From Sinonovacula constricta (Eukaryota; Mollusca; Bivalvia; Cardiida; Solecurtidae), in assembly GCA_007844125.1 (NCBI GenBank), contig CM017558.1, positions 27,918,327 through 27,982,326 of the forward strand: 64,000 nucleotides of DNA. The letters are read 5' to 3'. The position numbers and the translations under genes were made by a program. This document shows positions 1 to 11,798 of this stretch, one piece after another; position 1 is the first letter of the stretch, and every line of letters begins with the position of its first letter. Under the pieces are notes generated by a model, which worked only from the letters and a program-made list of their open reading frames with translations, was not told the DNA's origin and did not search any database.

Positions 1-273
1 CTATTTTACTGACATATTGTTACAGATCTTTCGTTATATGCTGCAAAATGGTGTATCGTTTGGTCAAATGTGACAGGTGGGGCGTCATTTTTTATATGGT
101 AAACGGTTGGCTTACTATACACAAACAACACGGGCTTTCGAAAAATCAAATTACGGGACTGTATATCAATGTTTATTTTAATAGGCATAGGAGAATCATT
201 GTTTTTTTAAAGGGCAGTTCTAAGACGCCTTTAAGAGAATCAAATAAAGCATATTATTTGTAAGATCTCTTTC

Positions 274-387
274 TGTTTGAATAAGGAACGGTTTGAATTT
301 GGAATGGTTTGAATTTGGAATGATTTGAATATGGAATGGTTTGAATATGGAATGGTTTAAATACGGAATGGTTTGAATATGGAATGG
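274..387. repeat. 16-bp minisatellite, about 7 copies
   Basis: Tandem units of the form GGTTTGAATATGGAAT lie in the former intron 4 of copy A. The same unit, reverse-complemented, is expanded to about 26 copies at 47681-48099 in intron 4 of copy C. It is absent from the short intron 4 of copy B. Confidence 0.9.
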
Positions 388-1189
388 TTAGACCAAGCTT
401 GAACTAAACCAACGTTAAAGTTTAAGCATTGGTGCAGTCATGATGTAGAAACGTGACATGGTCAATATTGAATATTGTCGAAATACCCAACGTTTGACTT
501 CTTAATATGAGTTTCCTCATGATCGATAGTTACCGTAGAAAAATCCTTTTTTTATTTTTTTTCGTGCGTGTTTGACAACATTGATCGAAGTGCGTGTGAA
601 ATTAATTTCTGCATGAAAATTCTAGTAAACCGACCTTGTATTTTTAGCAAAAAATTATGTCAGCAAAGGTTTATGTTATCAACATAAGAACCCTTTGTTA
701 TTTAGTAATGACAATACTATGGAATGTTGTTTAAATATATTTTTGAAAAATCTTTACTTACTTTCCAATTTAAAGTTGTCGGTATATTTTATTTATTAGT
801 GCAATTGTATTTGTTTCTAGTCGATCAGCATTGACTTAACGATAAAGGATTCGCTCAATAAAACATTACCAGCAATGACAGTGTTCTGATTGGTAATTGA
901 ATATCTTAAGAACTACCTTCTCTCCACTCTCAACAAACGAGTCGGCGGAAACGTGACCGAAAAAGATATTACCTGGGTCCTCACCGTGCCCGCTATCTAG
1001 ACTGACAGCGCAAGAATATTCATGAGACGAGCTGCTGAACGATTAAGTGAATATTGAGTCGACGCATTTGATCTGGATACCAGTATTGAGGTCTAACGAT
1101 AGGCTCTCTTTGTGTTTGATAAGGAAGACAATAAAAAAGAAGATGCAGCTGCTTTTGATAATGCTGATGTGCGTGAAGATTTTGTTGTT

Positions 1190-1500
1190 TTTGGTAATGA
1201 TTGTGTTGGTGTTATTTATAAATATAATTATAAAAAATAAGATGGTGATAATGAATATTATTAAAAAGATAATGGTGAGGATACTGATGATTATAAAAGG
1301 ATCATGATAATTGTTATTATGATGATAATTATAATAATGGTAATGATGAATTAAACAATTGTAATAACGATAAAAATGCTGTTTTTCCTTCTGGTGTTGA
1401 TGATAATCGTGATGATGATTGATGATGATTATGATGGTGATGGTGGTGGTGAAGATGATTGTGATGATGAGGATGATGATGATGATGATTATGACGATCC
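1190..1500. repeat. Degenerate GAT/ATG trinucleotide tract in intron 5 of copy A
   Basis: GAT, AAT and GGT triplets dominate the stretch just before exon 6. Equivalent tracts precede exon 6 in copy B (25265-25600) and copy C (46555-46800), so the tract was present before the duplications. Open frames rich in Met and Ile here are artefacts of the repeat. Confidence 0.8.
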
Positions 1501-2140
1501 TACTATTTGTAAAGGCAGGAATCCAGACTGAAAATCTGCAATTAGCCCTTGGACCAGAGGTGGCATCCCTGTTCTGTCAAAACATGCGTCTTAAAGCACA
1601 AACTTGCAACGAGAATCGAGCGAGGATTTTTCCAAACTAGCCCCAGGGACAAAATACATGGTGCTGGATGCAGGTGGTAAGCGATTTAATATTTGTCTGC
1701 TCGCTGTTCGCAAAATCTGCACAGCAAACTTGTAAGGACAAAGTCTGTTGACACTATCCCAATAAGTATGTTATATTAGCACACATTAAATTTCGTAATA
1801 ATATGAATATAATACGTGCATCGTCGTTGTTTCGTGAATAAGAAGACGTAAAGCCTGGTTCACATCATCTGTGTTCCGCTTCTCTAATGGATAAAAAGTT
1901 AGAAAAAAGTAACAAATGGGCCAGCGGACTTGTGCAAAACAGATAACGTACTACCATGCTAAATGCCATTCCAGCCAAAACATGTATAACTAGTTGCTAG
2001 CGTACTGATACGACAAACAATACGAGAGAAAAACGCAAATAATGGCAACCCTAAGTATCCAGCATATTCATATTTTTATTTATTGTATTTATTGATAATT
2101 TTAAATACACGTTGGCAACTGATAGCTATTAATTATTAAA

Positions 2141-2532
2141 GGTGGTATCCGACAGTTTGGACCAAAATATTTTCATTAAAGATCATAATAAACCATTATT
2201 ACCTGAACAGATCTCCCAAAATGCTATTTATTGATGAACATCACAATCTTCACTTCAAACATGTATTTATTATTTGAGACAATCTGCACAGTTAGCTATT
2301 TTTAACCACGTGACCACGTATGTTTTAGCTCATCCACGTCATCCGTTGTGACGTCGATGTCTATTTTTAGCAGGTATCCAAACGGTTCTTATTTATCGAT
2401 TTGATAAGAATGAGCACTTCAAGCGTTGATTAACGAGTTTTACTGCCCCAAAATTGAGATACTGTTGGAAATTATCAATATCGTAAGATATTACTACGTA
2501 TATAATATATTGGCAAAATGTCCGATACCACC
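2141..2532. mobile_element. MITE with GGTGGTATC terminal inverted repeats
   Basis: The left end reads GGTGGTATCCGACAGTTT and the reverse complement of the right end reads GGTGGTATCGGACATTTT. The element is about 392 bp, has no coding capacity, and both flanks contain TTAAA, a possible target duplication. It sits in intron 6 homology. An orthologous insertion exists in copy C (45562-45908) and none at the matching position in copy B (near 26240). Confidence 0.8.
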
Positions 2533-4079
2533 GTTAAAAACTAATTGTGTTTTTACGGGATCAAGTCTCACGACTTGAAATAGAAGTGGTCAGAATAAAA
2601 TTAATTCGGACAACAACTGCGGATGGACGCAATGGATACTCAAAAGTTAATACGATTATTTGGCTAGTTAATGTCTTACTATCTGTACTTAGACAAGAAA
2701 GACAGAAACAAAGCCATACTCAAAGGAAAGCTAAAAACAGACACAAAGACAAAAGACAGACATTCATATAAAAACCGGTATATATTAAATAAGCATATGT
2801 ATACCTGCAAAACAATAATTAGCGGTTAAGCACGAAGATTTTCTTCAGTCATATGTTTTTGTTTACATCATTGTTCAAAGAACACATACTCTCAACGTCA
2901 TATTTAAATTGAACATATTTATTAGTCGATTTCAATATTACCTACTGCTGAAATTGATAATCAAATATCTGACAACTTGAATATTAGTTAGTTACAATGT
3001 AAATAAATATGAATAATACAAAATGGACACTTCTGACTTATGCAAAATCGTTGAATTACCGAGTCTTCGTGTCATTCTTATCTGTTTTCTTACTCTTTCC
3101 CATTCTCCTCTACTATCGCTCTCGCTCTTGCTCTCTCTCTGCACATTTTAATCTAACAATCGTTCGCCGAATCTCCTGTTTATTTTTCACTAAGTTTTAA
3201 GGTTAAACATTTTGTTCTTATCACACAATAACTAGTTCATTTAGATATAGAGCGAAATAAGATTTTATGAATTCTTAATTATCTAAAAGAAGCATCTTCC
3301 GAAATTACTGTACACTTAAACAACTTCTATTATTTATCAGCCAAGCGAAATCTTCACAAATTTGCCACTGAGTTCTGTTTTACTAATACAAATGTACTTA
3401 ATAATTGCAAAAGTATTATTTCAGAATTACAGTATTTCAATATAAACATATGACCCAATTTAAGCCGGCATTATGGCGCCGCTCTGCAGAGCAGTGCGTC
3501 TTACATATAGGTGTGTCTATTTAATAAGAAACTTAAGATTTAAGACGCGGAGAAAACGCGAGCTGCGAAAGCGACTGGTCTAAAGGTTCTTACTTCATGG
3601 ACACTACTCCACTTAATGTTCAGTCTCGACTAAACTTTTATCGTGGGCTTTTGTCTGCAACACGTGACTTTGGATCCCATTTACTGTGTTCGCTGTATTT
3701 GTTCAGGACATTAACCGTACGAAGGATATAATTATTTGTTGAAAAGTTGGCTCCATAAGTGCTTTTTTTGTTTCTTCTTTTGCCTATTTTCTCATCTGGT
3801 TAATAATCTACTAAACTTTCCTTCAAACTTCGTCATTTCCGTTGATTCAGTATATGGTAGTTCGTTTTGAAAGGCCAAATATCATAAACATATGAAGAGT
3901 ATGAATATACTTGCAGATTTATTTTGATTTTATCTATCTGCCATTTTGTTACAGATATCAAGTGTTATTTTCATTTTTATTTCCGCCAACGATTTTAAAT
4001 TTTGGTATAAATTGCTTGCATAGAGTGGTGTAATCATGAAGGTGATTGCCTTCATCATATCCTCGTCACTTGTTGTGGG
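2533..4079 (+). other. Intron 6 remnant of pseudogene copy A
   Basis: No exon is visible. The stretch aligns by eye, in order, with B 26250-27900 and in reverse with C 45550-44750, including the pyrimidine-rich CTCTCT segment near 3100-3150 that matches the GA tract in C. Homology ends at TTGTTGTGGGTAG (about 4075), where the Gypsy fragment starts. Confidence 0.7.
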
Positions 4080-5345
4080 TAGAGGTAAGCAATATTAAGA
4101 GGAGACGTGTGTATAGGAATACATTCTCTTAGTGTAAATGAACATCAGTAGTGTTATTTTGTCGCCTTTTGTATATCTTTCTTTGCGGGTTCGGATGTTT
4201 AGTTTGTAATGACAGAAATCCTTTTAAATAAAGACACACATATGGCGTTTTTCAGACTGCTAGCAAAGACAATATGCGCATGCGTACTGGTGCGAAGGTG
4301 AAAGGTTAATTAATTAAGGAATGTCTACACCAAATTTTTAAAGGTTATGCTTAATAAATCATGAATATCAGTTAGAATGACTGATTAAATGGTGAGAATA
4401 TTACTCGTATATATACAGGTCGCCATACTGATTTATAATCGGTATGAGTATGAATTATAAAGATGCAACAAACTAGACACAGAACAACAAATAGAACAAG
4501 AGTAAGAAACGCACAACAGACGAACAGTAGGACAAATCTGCTTACATATTGACACTGTTACATTCTCTCCCTTGAAATGTTGCCACGCCATGTCTGCTCA
4601 AACCTAAATGGACTGAAATAGTACAATGCTACAGATCCTAAGAGCTACCCCTGTCTTGTCAATAGAGTAACAATTTAAAATTCGAAAATAATAAACGCCC
4701 CTCATAGAATATATCAAATTAAACTAAACAGACAACATATTCAGTAGTGAAGGAGCATACTAATAAACATGTTTCAAGACCATTTCTCTTCACTATTATG
4801 ATGCTTGCTTTGGGTGTAGACTTAACATCTAGTCACCCCAGAAGGAAATACCCTATGCGTCTTTATGGCAAAGTAATTATTTAATTTCATCAATTTAAAA
4901 TGAAATGTATAATATCAGCGGCAACTAATTTACTAACCTAAGATAGATAACAAACATAAGATGCAGTCGACTGCAAACTAGGAACTACCAAGCAGGGTTT
5001 TAGAAAAAAAACACAATTTATTTCAATTTAAACAGTGTTATGAAGCGTATCTGCGACCAAGAGTTATTATTGCTTTCCTGTCCCTCTTGAAGCGGGTAAT
5101 GGGTGGCTCCAAGACCAGAGCTGCTTGCACCCGTGCTATGGTTAAAAGAAATGTACAACAGAAAGGACAGAAAGGTTTGAAAGTAGTTGACGAGATTAGT
5201 TAAAGCTTCTGGTTTCTCAGGACCCTACATCCAAACAGCCGACGGCTTTGACGACTTTTTAATTGTCGAATGGCCAACATGTAGGTCATTTCGGGGTTTC
5301 GCAATTTGCGAAAATGTATTAGTTGAGCGCCGATAGTTCCACGCC
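4080..5345 (-). mobile_element. Ty3/Gypsy retrotransposon 3' fragment (inverse copy of 40304-41242)
   Basis: Read on the minus strand, 5345-5030 encodes degenerate reverse-transcriptase thumb and early RNase H peptides: NYRRSTNTFSQIAKPRNDL, then TGASSSGLGAT, which matches the DASGxGLGA start of RNase H in Gypsy pol. The remaining part, about 4080-4980, is non-coding and probably LTR or 3' sequence. The whole fragment is the reverse complement of 40304-41242 apart from small indels. It keeps about 75 bp inside the RT thumb region (near 5200-5280) that the other copy lacks. It truncates HSPA12 copy A. Confidence 0.75.
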
Positions 5346-7119
5346 ACGCTATTATACTAAAACAATCGAAGCAAAATATTTTCTGCTTTTTAACATTTTA
5401 CTATTTATAAATGCAAAATACCTTCAAATGGATTTTAGTATAAATATCATAAAAAAGCAGCATTAAACAATATTACAATTTTTATAAAATACATGGTTTC
5501 TTTATCCTTATATTTGAATTCGTATTGAACCGATACATAGAATAATTTTAAGTATTCTTTGATTATGTTTTGTTGATATCAATAGTTACATGTTATAAGT
5601 GCCTCACACTTATTCTTGTATATGATTAAAGTAAAAATATAAACAGGTATGCTTAATTTAAAACATATTTAAGCTATCGATCTAGACAATGTCAGTATTT
5701 GTTGGAGATTTTCAATCTATAGTAATTCCTAAGTAAAAAGTTTCAATACTATTTTTTATATATTATGTGAAAAGAAACGATGTACTATACTGTCTTCTGT
5801 TGGTCAGTTTGATGGAAAATGTAAATGCCCCAAAACGTATTAAATTGTTTCATTAATGATGGATGACATATTGGAGGTTTTGGAAGATTTAGTGGCCATA
5901 GCGGAACCATCAAAATGTTCGTCATTAACTTTAGTTTATGGATATTCCAGTACAATTTGTCATCGAGTAGTACAGACGTTTAAAGTCAAGATGTCGTCCA
6001 AGATCACCGCAAAGTTTTGTAAATATGGGTAATCTAGAAATCTTCTGGGGATCAATATCTCGAATGTGTGGATTTTCTTTTACACCTTTATTCTTCACGT
6101 TTTGATATATAACATCACCATTATCAGCAATACATGTATACTGAGATACAACCCCAAAACAATCAATATTTTATATTTCAAACAATCATTTGTTATACAG
6201 TTAACAAATCAATCAAATAATTGAAACAATAGACCATTGCAATTCAATTCAAATACATGCATACAAGTAAATAAATATAATAAACATGTACTGACGGAAC
6301 ATTCAAACTGACATCTGTAGAGAACCAATATTGTCTTTTAATAATCTTTATCAATGTAAATCTGTACATTATTATTATTATATTATTATTGTTTTTGGAT
6401 AAATATTAAAACTATTCTTTAAAAATTTATATTTTAATTATAAAAATATTACCGAATATTTTGGACTTTTCACATGAAAGCGTTTCTAAATATCAACCAT
6501 TTTGAATATCGTTATTTTCCAACAAAACTACGCCGTAACTTCGGAAGGACGTAAGACGAACACATGGCGGCTTTGTTTCTAAACGCGCCAATTTTTTAAA
6601 TGACGTACTTTACGTTCAGTCAAAACACGATTATAAAGAAAACTTAAAATGCATTTGAAAAATTGTATTAATATTAAAAGCAGGTAGAAAAGAAGAACCA
6701 ATTAACGGTTCTTACAGTTAATATATTATTATTATGGTATTTGAAGCAGATGGTCTTGTTATAAAGAGCTTTATATTTGCTTGAATAAAATGCCACTACA
6801 GTAGAGGTTACAATACTACCATTTGAATTATTAGTTTTGTATCAAAGTCGGCATCTTATTTATACAACATACAAAATATATGTTTTAATATGTCAAGAAA
6901 TACATATCAAACTAAATACGAGAAATTACTTGTGTTATTACTTTATCTCAAAATAGAACATACCATGAATATATAACAATCAAACTGCAAACTGGTGGGA
7001 TCAACATGAACTCACACAGATGAATCGTACACCGTTGTACGTTCCATTATGTGCAACTGTTCGCAGGGAAAGATCATTAACAGAACTTGAGGTTCCATAC
7101 GTGGTATCAATCCACTCTA
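5346..7119. other. AT-rich intergenic stretch, no supported gene
   Basis: Apart from a 58-codon open frame (5856-6032) I see only AT-rich sequence with ATT runs near 6370-6400. A short patch at 6535-6600 is richer in CpG and contains ATGGCGGC, but no open frame of useful length follows. Confidence 0.4.
5856..6032 (+). CDS. Short open frame, 58 codons, unknown
   Basis: ATG ATG GAT GAC opens a 58-residue frame that begins MMDDILEVLEDLVAIAEP and ends CKYG before TAA. An acidic amphipathic start followed by a basic Cys-containing end looks more protein-like than the surrounding AT-rich noise. The end AAATATGG|GTAATC could instead be a splice donor, making this a first exon. I do not recognise a family and there is no supporting neighbour. 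Confidence 0.25.
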   Translation: MMDDILEVLEDLVAIAEPSKCSSLTLVYGYSSTICHRVVQTFKVKMSSKITAKFCKYG

Positions 7120-8240
7120 GGGTTTAACCCTTTCTTCTTGAAAACAGAAATATCTTTTACCAAACGAAATCGATCTAAAACTACAGACTTAAATAATTGC
7201 TGCAAGAGAAAATGCATTTGCGTTTAAATACAAACATATATTGACATGGCAACTTAAGATATATGGAACATATCATACTAAATCGTAAGTTTGTTTTGTT
7301 GTTATTGTAGTAGTTTGTTATATGACAAAATAATTAACTTTCCACTTAAAATCTACATATGTACGTTTCATTATGAGTAACTGTTCGCAAGAGAGATCAT
7401 TAACAGATCTAGGATAAAAGGTAACTTTACAAATGAATTTGTATAGGAGTAGCAACATGTAAGTACCCGCCTGCAATAACGTCTGCAACACCGTCCAGAA
7501 TAGTGAAAATATGTCGATATATTTATTTACAATGTACATTGCCTTTCAACTTACAAGACTGTATACATGAGTGCCTGTTTGATGAGCCTGTATTGATTTG
7601 GATTTGTACAGTAATTATAGTGTATGGTTTCACTTAGAGATATAAATATTTAACGAGTGTGTCCGATCCATTGTCGGTACATAAAATATAATATAAGGAA
7701 TATAAATATAAGGAAACATGTATGTCTGCGACTTGAATAATACCGAAAATCAGGCATGCACTGATTCAAAAAGTCATTATTTCTTTGTTAACTTTATCCG
7801 AAAAAGGCCATGTGAATGAAGTGAAAATGTTTTGCAAACTTCAACATGAAAATCAACGTTATCTTTACATTTAACTAATTTTAACCTACCAGAAGAGTCC
7901 TTCCATTGACAACATTGACAAAACAATTCACTTGTTTATTTCAACGTAACATTGGACAGTTCGCCTATAATAAAGAACAATTATTACAAGTAACGATAGC
8001 AAACCATTTATTTTTGGGTTTGATACTTTTTTGACCGAATAACTTTAAAGGATAATAATGGAAATGACCCAAAATCTTGGATAGCTGGTTGGGAAAATGT
8101 TTTGCGTAGGCAGAGATATGATTTACTTCACTGAATTAATGTTGTGGTCTTACATGGCAACTCGAAAACTCATCTAGCATATCAGGAATCAGTGTTTAGA
8201 TAAATCTTCGACATTCAAATATATATTGCTTGGATTTTCT
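7120..8240 (+). repeat. Orphan 5'-flank/intron-1 segment of the HSPA12 duplication unit
   Basis: 7120-7325 matches the intron 1 region of copy B (19585-19790) and copy C (52210-52400, reversed). 7340-7560 matches 55500-55320 reversed, and 8000-8240 matches 53400-53175 reversed. The order and orientation are those expected upstream of a + strand copy. Homology stops at about 8240 and resumes at about 18840 beside the promoter of copy B. Confidence 0.65.
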
Positions 8241-8468
8241 CCGACATCTGGCTCAAAATGTCTGGGATCAACTTTTAAGTTTACTTCCCTCAATATCTGT
8301 TTATTTAAGGGTTTAATATAGTATATAAATACCCCTTTATTACAATCTTCACACAGTTACTGACATGAACTTGCTTAAATAAGCACGTTGACAAAATGCA
8401 AAAATAATTTAAGAACGTGACATGGTATTGATAAAAAGACTGAGAGACGATAAATAGTGTTCTTTTAA

Positions 8469-8830
8469 GGTGGTATCCTATAGTTTGCCTGTATCTAATA
8501 AATCTAACATTTTACCTCTGTTCTCAGGTATTTGCGCAAAGTTGCTACGTAAAATAATACTTTTGTTTAAACATGATCCTACTGGTTATAGAGTACGAAT
8601 CACAAAATATATATGTCCATTAATTTCAATTCTGTTAAAGGGACTCTTTCTGATATTATACTAATCTTGCACGGAATTCACAAACCCCGCTTATATTTTA
8701 TAGAAACTGATTGAAAACACCTATATTACAAAACAGAGCGCCTTTGGGTGTTTCTTTGTACTTTTATGATGACCAGCGAAGTCAATTTCGTGGAATCACT
8801 TTCTGTAATAGCGCTCTCCGTTTTGAGAGT
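8469..8830 (+). repeat. Left terminal inverted repeat of the P2RX7-like gene block
   Basis: About 8640-8800 is imperfectly repeated in reverse complement at 17395-17830. The clearest shared blocks are GTACTTTTATGATGACCA, CGAAGTC, AACACCTATAT, TATTTTAT and TTCACAAAC. The outer end begins GGTGGTATCCTATAGTTT, resembling the ends of the MITE at 2141-2532 and 45562-45908. The inner end runs into the putative promoter and first exon of the P2RX7-like gene. Confidence 0.65.
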
Positions 8831-8877
8831 GACAGACCACGTGACCGGTGATTATTTTATTTCCAAAACGAGGCGAT

Positions 8878-11798
8878 ATGGCCGAAGCGTCAACTTCCAG
8901 TGAGGAAATGGAAAGTTTTTTTAAAATTCCATGTAATAAAATTCCACAATTGTGCATTTAAAGATGGATCTAGTAAATAGGACCTTATTTCCGTGTTTTA
9001 AATGAAATGGTCGTTTTGCTGAGTTGCATTTCCTTAGTTACATGTATAATCTAGATATCGTTGTTTACACCGACCAAGGTTTTATCAGTCATTTTTATAC
9101 AAAGTTCAAAAATATTTGGCAGATATTTTAGATATGTTTCGATTCACTGAGCATAGTTAATGATTTTGCCTAATCGTTCATGTAGTAAGACTAGTAGCAA
9201 GAGAATGTTGTATCCAATGCACGTCAATATTTTTATTATATTATATTTATATAATTATATTATATTTATTATATTTTTTAAATAAACAGTTATCGCTACC
9301 AAATTTTCACCTAACTATTTTTGGTTTTAGTTTGGAAGCACAGATATTTTGTGCTCTATAGTAAATAATAAAAATCAAAATATATAGAATAAATACGTGA
9401 TAAATATGAACGGCGTCCAGTACCACAAAGACTATGGGATTATGAAGAGGAAACATTAAGTGTTGTTTTTTAATAGACACACCTGCTAAAAACAGAATAG
9501 AGCTGCATTTATTGTAAAACAGCCACACACAAAACAAATACACACTTATTTATATCATGTTTATACTTCTATTTTACATGACCACCTTTATCATTATGCT
9601 GATTTATTTAGTGTGTAGCAATGTTATTTCATAAGTATTGCTACAACAAAAAAGTGTTTACCATTGTTCATTTGCTGTTTGTACATTTAGACTTGCATCT
9701 TATCTATGTTTATCCATTGATCTTTTTTACCTGTAGGAGTCTGTTGACAGTGAGGAGGAGATTGAGGATTCTTCAAAGCAGAAAGGAAAGAGACCATCCA
9801 GTGGCAAAGTTGATCCAAGACTAGGGACAGAAAATGTATGTGACTTTATTATTTCTAAATTGGTTTTCTGCTGGATGTTGTGTTTTGATTGAAATCTTGC
9901 CTATTTATATAAGGAAATTATAATATAATGTTGTTTGTTTGTGATTTGCAGTATTAAATGATTTTATAAGATGTTGGTAGAGTGTCATTCATATATGCTT
10001 ATATCATAATAAATGCAAAAAAGTCCATGTTTTTAAACAATTTTAGCCATTTATTATATATTAAAACGCACTAAGTATTATACCTGGGTATGACACATTT
10101 ATACAGAAATGTTGGAGTAGAAGTAAATATAATTCTGAGAATACTACCGAGGATTTTTGTTGTTGTTATTTCTGGCTATCTTTTCCATAGGAACCAATGG
10201 AGTCAGAAAGTGACATTGAAGTCATAAAGCTTTCCAAACGCAAAGGGAGCCGTGTGCTTAAAGCCCGGTTGTAAGAAGAGTGTGAGGTGGACAAGGTTCA
10301 ACAACTCAGAAAAAAAAGAAAAGAAGATGCCGAAGTAAGTCATAACGAGTCCCGTTTCAGTTAAATCATATTTATTTATCACAACTTTTCTGCAACATTT
10401 TTATATTGCACAGGCGTAAGTTTGTAGGCATATCTAATTTTAAGCCAGTGCATGGTAATAATCATCCAGTTTACCGGTCAAACATTTGACATGGTTAACC
10501 GGTTACTGATTTCTTAACTGCTGCTATATATTCTTAGGCATATCAATTAATATGTTTGGTCTGTTTGGATAAAGTAATTAAGAAAATCTTGAAACAATTT
10601 TGGTTATTATGTGACTTCCCAGCTGAAATTATTTTACTGAAATACTTAACACATTTGATTGGTAGCACCACCTACTTACAGCAAGAGGCTGCAAGACCTT
10701 CCTTTGACATGACTGCCAATTTAACAAAATGATGTAAGCCTAAATAGACCAAACGATTACGAGTTAATAAAATGATGTTTTGTTCTCTCATCAGAATCTT
10801 ATCAAATGACGGAAAAGCAGGCAAAGGAGCTGCTAATTGAAAAAGCTGCCAAGCAGCCATCATTGGTGTTAGATGTGGCTGAATATCTGCAGCGGGACTC
10901 AGAGCCACCTAGCCCTGGAGTGAATGGTTTGCAGCCATGGTGTGTTTGTAGCAGGTGCCCACCGACGGATCGGCAGAATGAACGTGTCTGCTGTACTATG
11001 CAGCCAGCTTTCTGCATAAGTTTGCGACCAGTAAGGAAACCATATCCAATAAAAAATATTTAACGATTTTGTCACCCTTATTTATCGAGTAAGATGTTTT
11101 CTTTAAATCAGCAAACTTCAATATTGTTGCAAATGGTGTTATTGCATATATAAACTTATTAATATACAGTTCTGTGTAGCTGATATAGTGGTGCTTAAAA
11201 ATTAACTAGCACATACTTTTTTTCATGTTTGCCGAAATAAATGATTGCTATTGGTTTAAAGTTAGTTTTCATATTGTTTATTTAAGAAATGTCAGTAATT
11301 ACCCAATTTTGTGAAAAATTATGCACTGCTTCATCATGCATTTTCATGAAAAAGTCTCGCTTATTCTAAGAAAAAAAGTAAAGTGGCATTAAACAAAATG
11401 TCTTTCAGAGACACTGAAGAAATCAACACGCCTTTGTATAAACATGTCACTTTTCAATGTGCAGTATTTTAATAAGAGAATATAACTATATATATATCTC
11501 TAGATATGTTTTTTTTAAAAACAACAACATATGTTTTATTTCAGGAAATGGATCTTGTTATAACAGATCCTATGACTCTTCACATACAACAAGCTTTATT
11601 TAATGACAATTTTGTTCATGAAGAGGTGATACATGGAGAAGATGAGTTAATGCTAATTTCAGATATTTAGCATATACACAGTTTACACTGTGGATTCATG
11701 GGCGGCTGGGGCGAGGTGTCAGGAAGCCTGTCTCAGCATGCTGCACCAAATTTATCAGGGATAAATTCCCAAGTTCATCAGAAACTTATCAGGGATAT
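8878..11798 (+). pseudogene. P2RX7 C-terminal-domain-like gene, disrupted
   Basis: A gene with the zinc-binding intracellular domain typical of the P2X7 receptor C-terminus, but without any channel domain. Exons that can be seen: 9737-9835 (acidic, ESVDSEEEIED), 10191-10334 (basic, KLSKRKGSR), 10795-11030 and 11545-11798, all with GT-AG borders. A putative start exon begins MAEASTSSEEM at 8878, but its donor is unclear. The third exon carries the domain core: PPSPGVNG, then PWCVCSRCPP and ERVCC. The last exon encodes YTQFTLWIHGRLGRGVRKP and IRDKFPS, the classic end of this domain. Defects: an in-frame TAA at 10272 (unless GTAAGA there is the donor), a phase mismatch after an A-rich run near 10310, and a frameshift near 11650 between HEEVIHGEDEL and the NFRYLAY segment. 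Stand-alone domains of this type are common in molluscs (family knowledge). Assembly errors in homopolymers could explain part of the damage. Confidence 0.7.

Larger units (their letters stand above)
1..1740 (+). pseudogene. HSPA12-like HSP70-family pseudogene, copy A (5' part beyond window)
   Basis: This is a decayed copy of the gene that is intact at 20725-30224 and 42727-51442. Bases 1 to about 110 match the end of intron 3, but at the place of the exon 4 acceptor the sequence jumps into intron 4, so exon 4 (the IRPDGKT segment) is missing. Exon 5 is recognisable at 821-1042 with in-frame TGA (887-889) and TAG (998-1000), and its donor GTAAGT has become TTAAGT. Exon 6 is at 1515-1676; it is 162 nt instead of 166 because about 4 nt are lost near 1600, which shifts the frame just before the DAGGG phosphate-loop codons. 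The 1040-nt terminal exon is absent: homology to intron 6 runs only to about 4080, where a Gypsy fragment begins. Several independent lesions make a functional product very unlikely. Confidence 0.9.

Noticed and set aside
274..387. CRISPR-like array
   Set aside because: Direct head-to-tail 16-bp units without spacers in a eukaryotic intron; it is a minisatellite. The same holds for 47681-48099.
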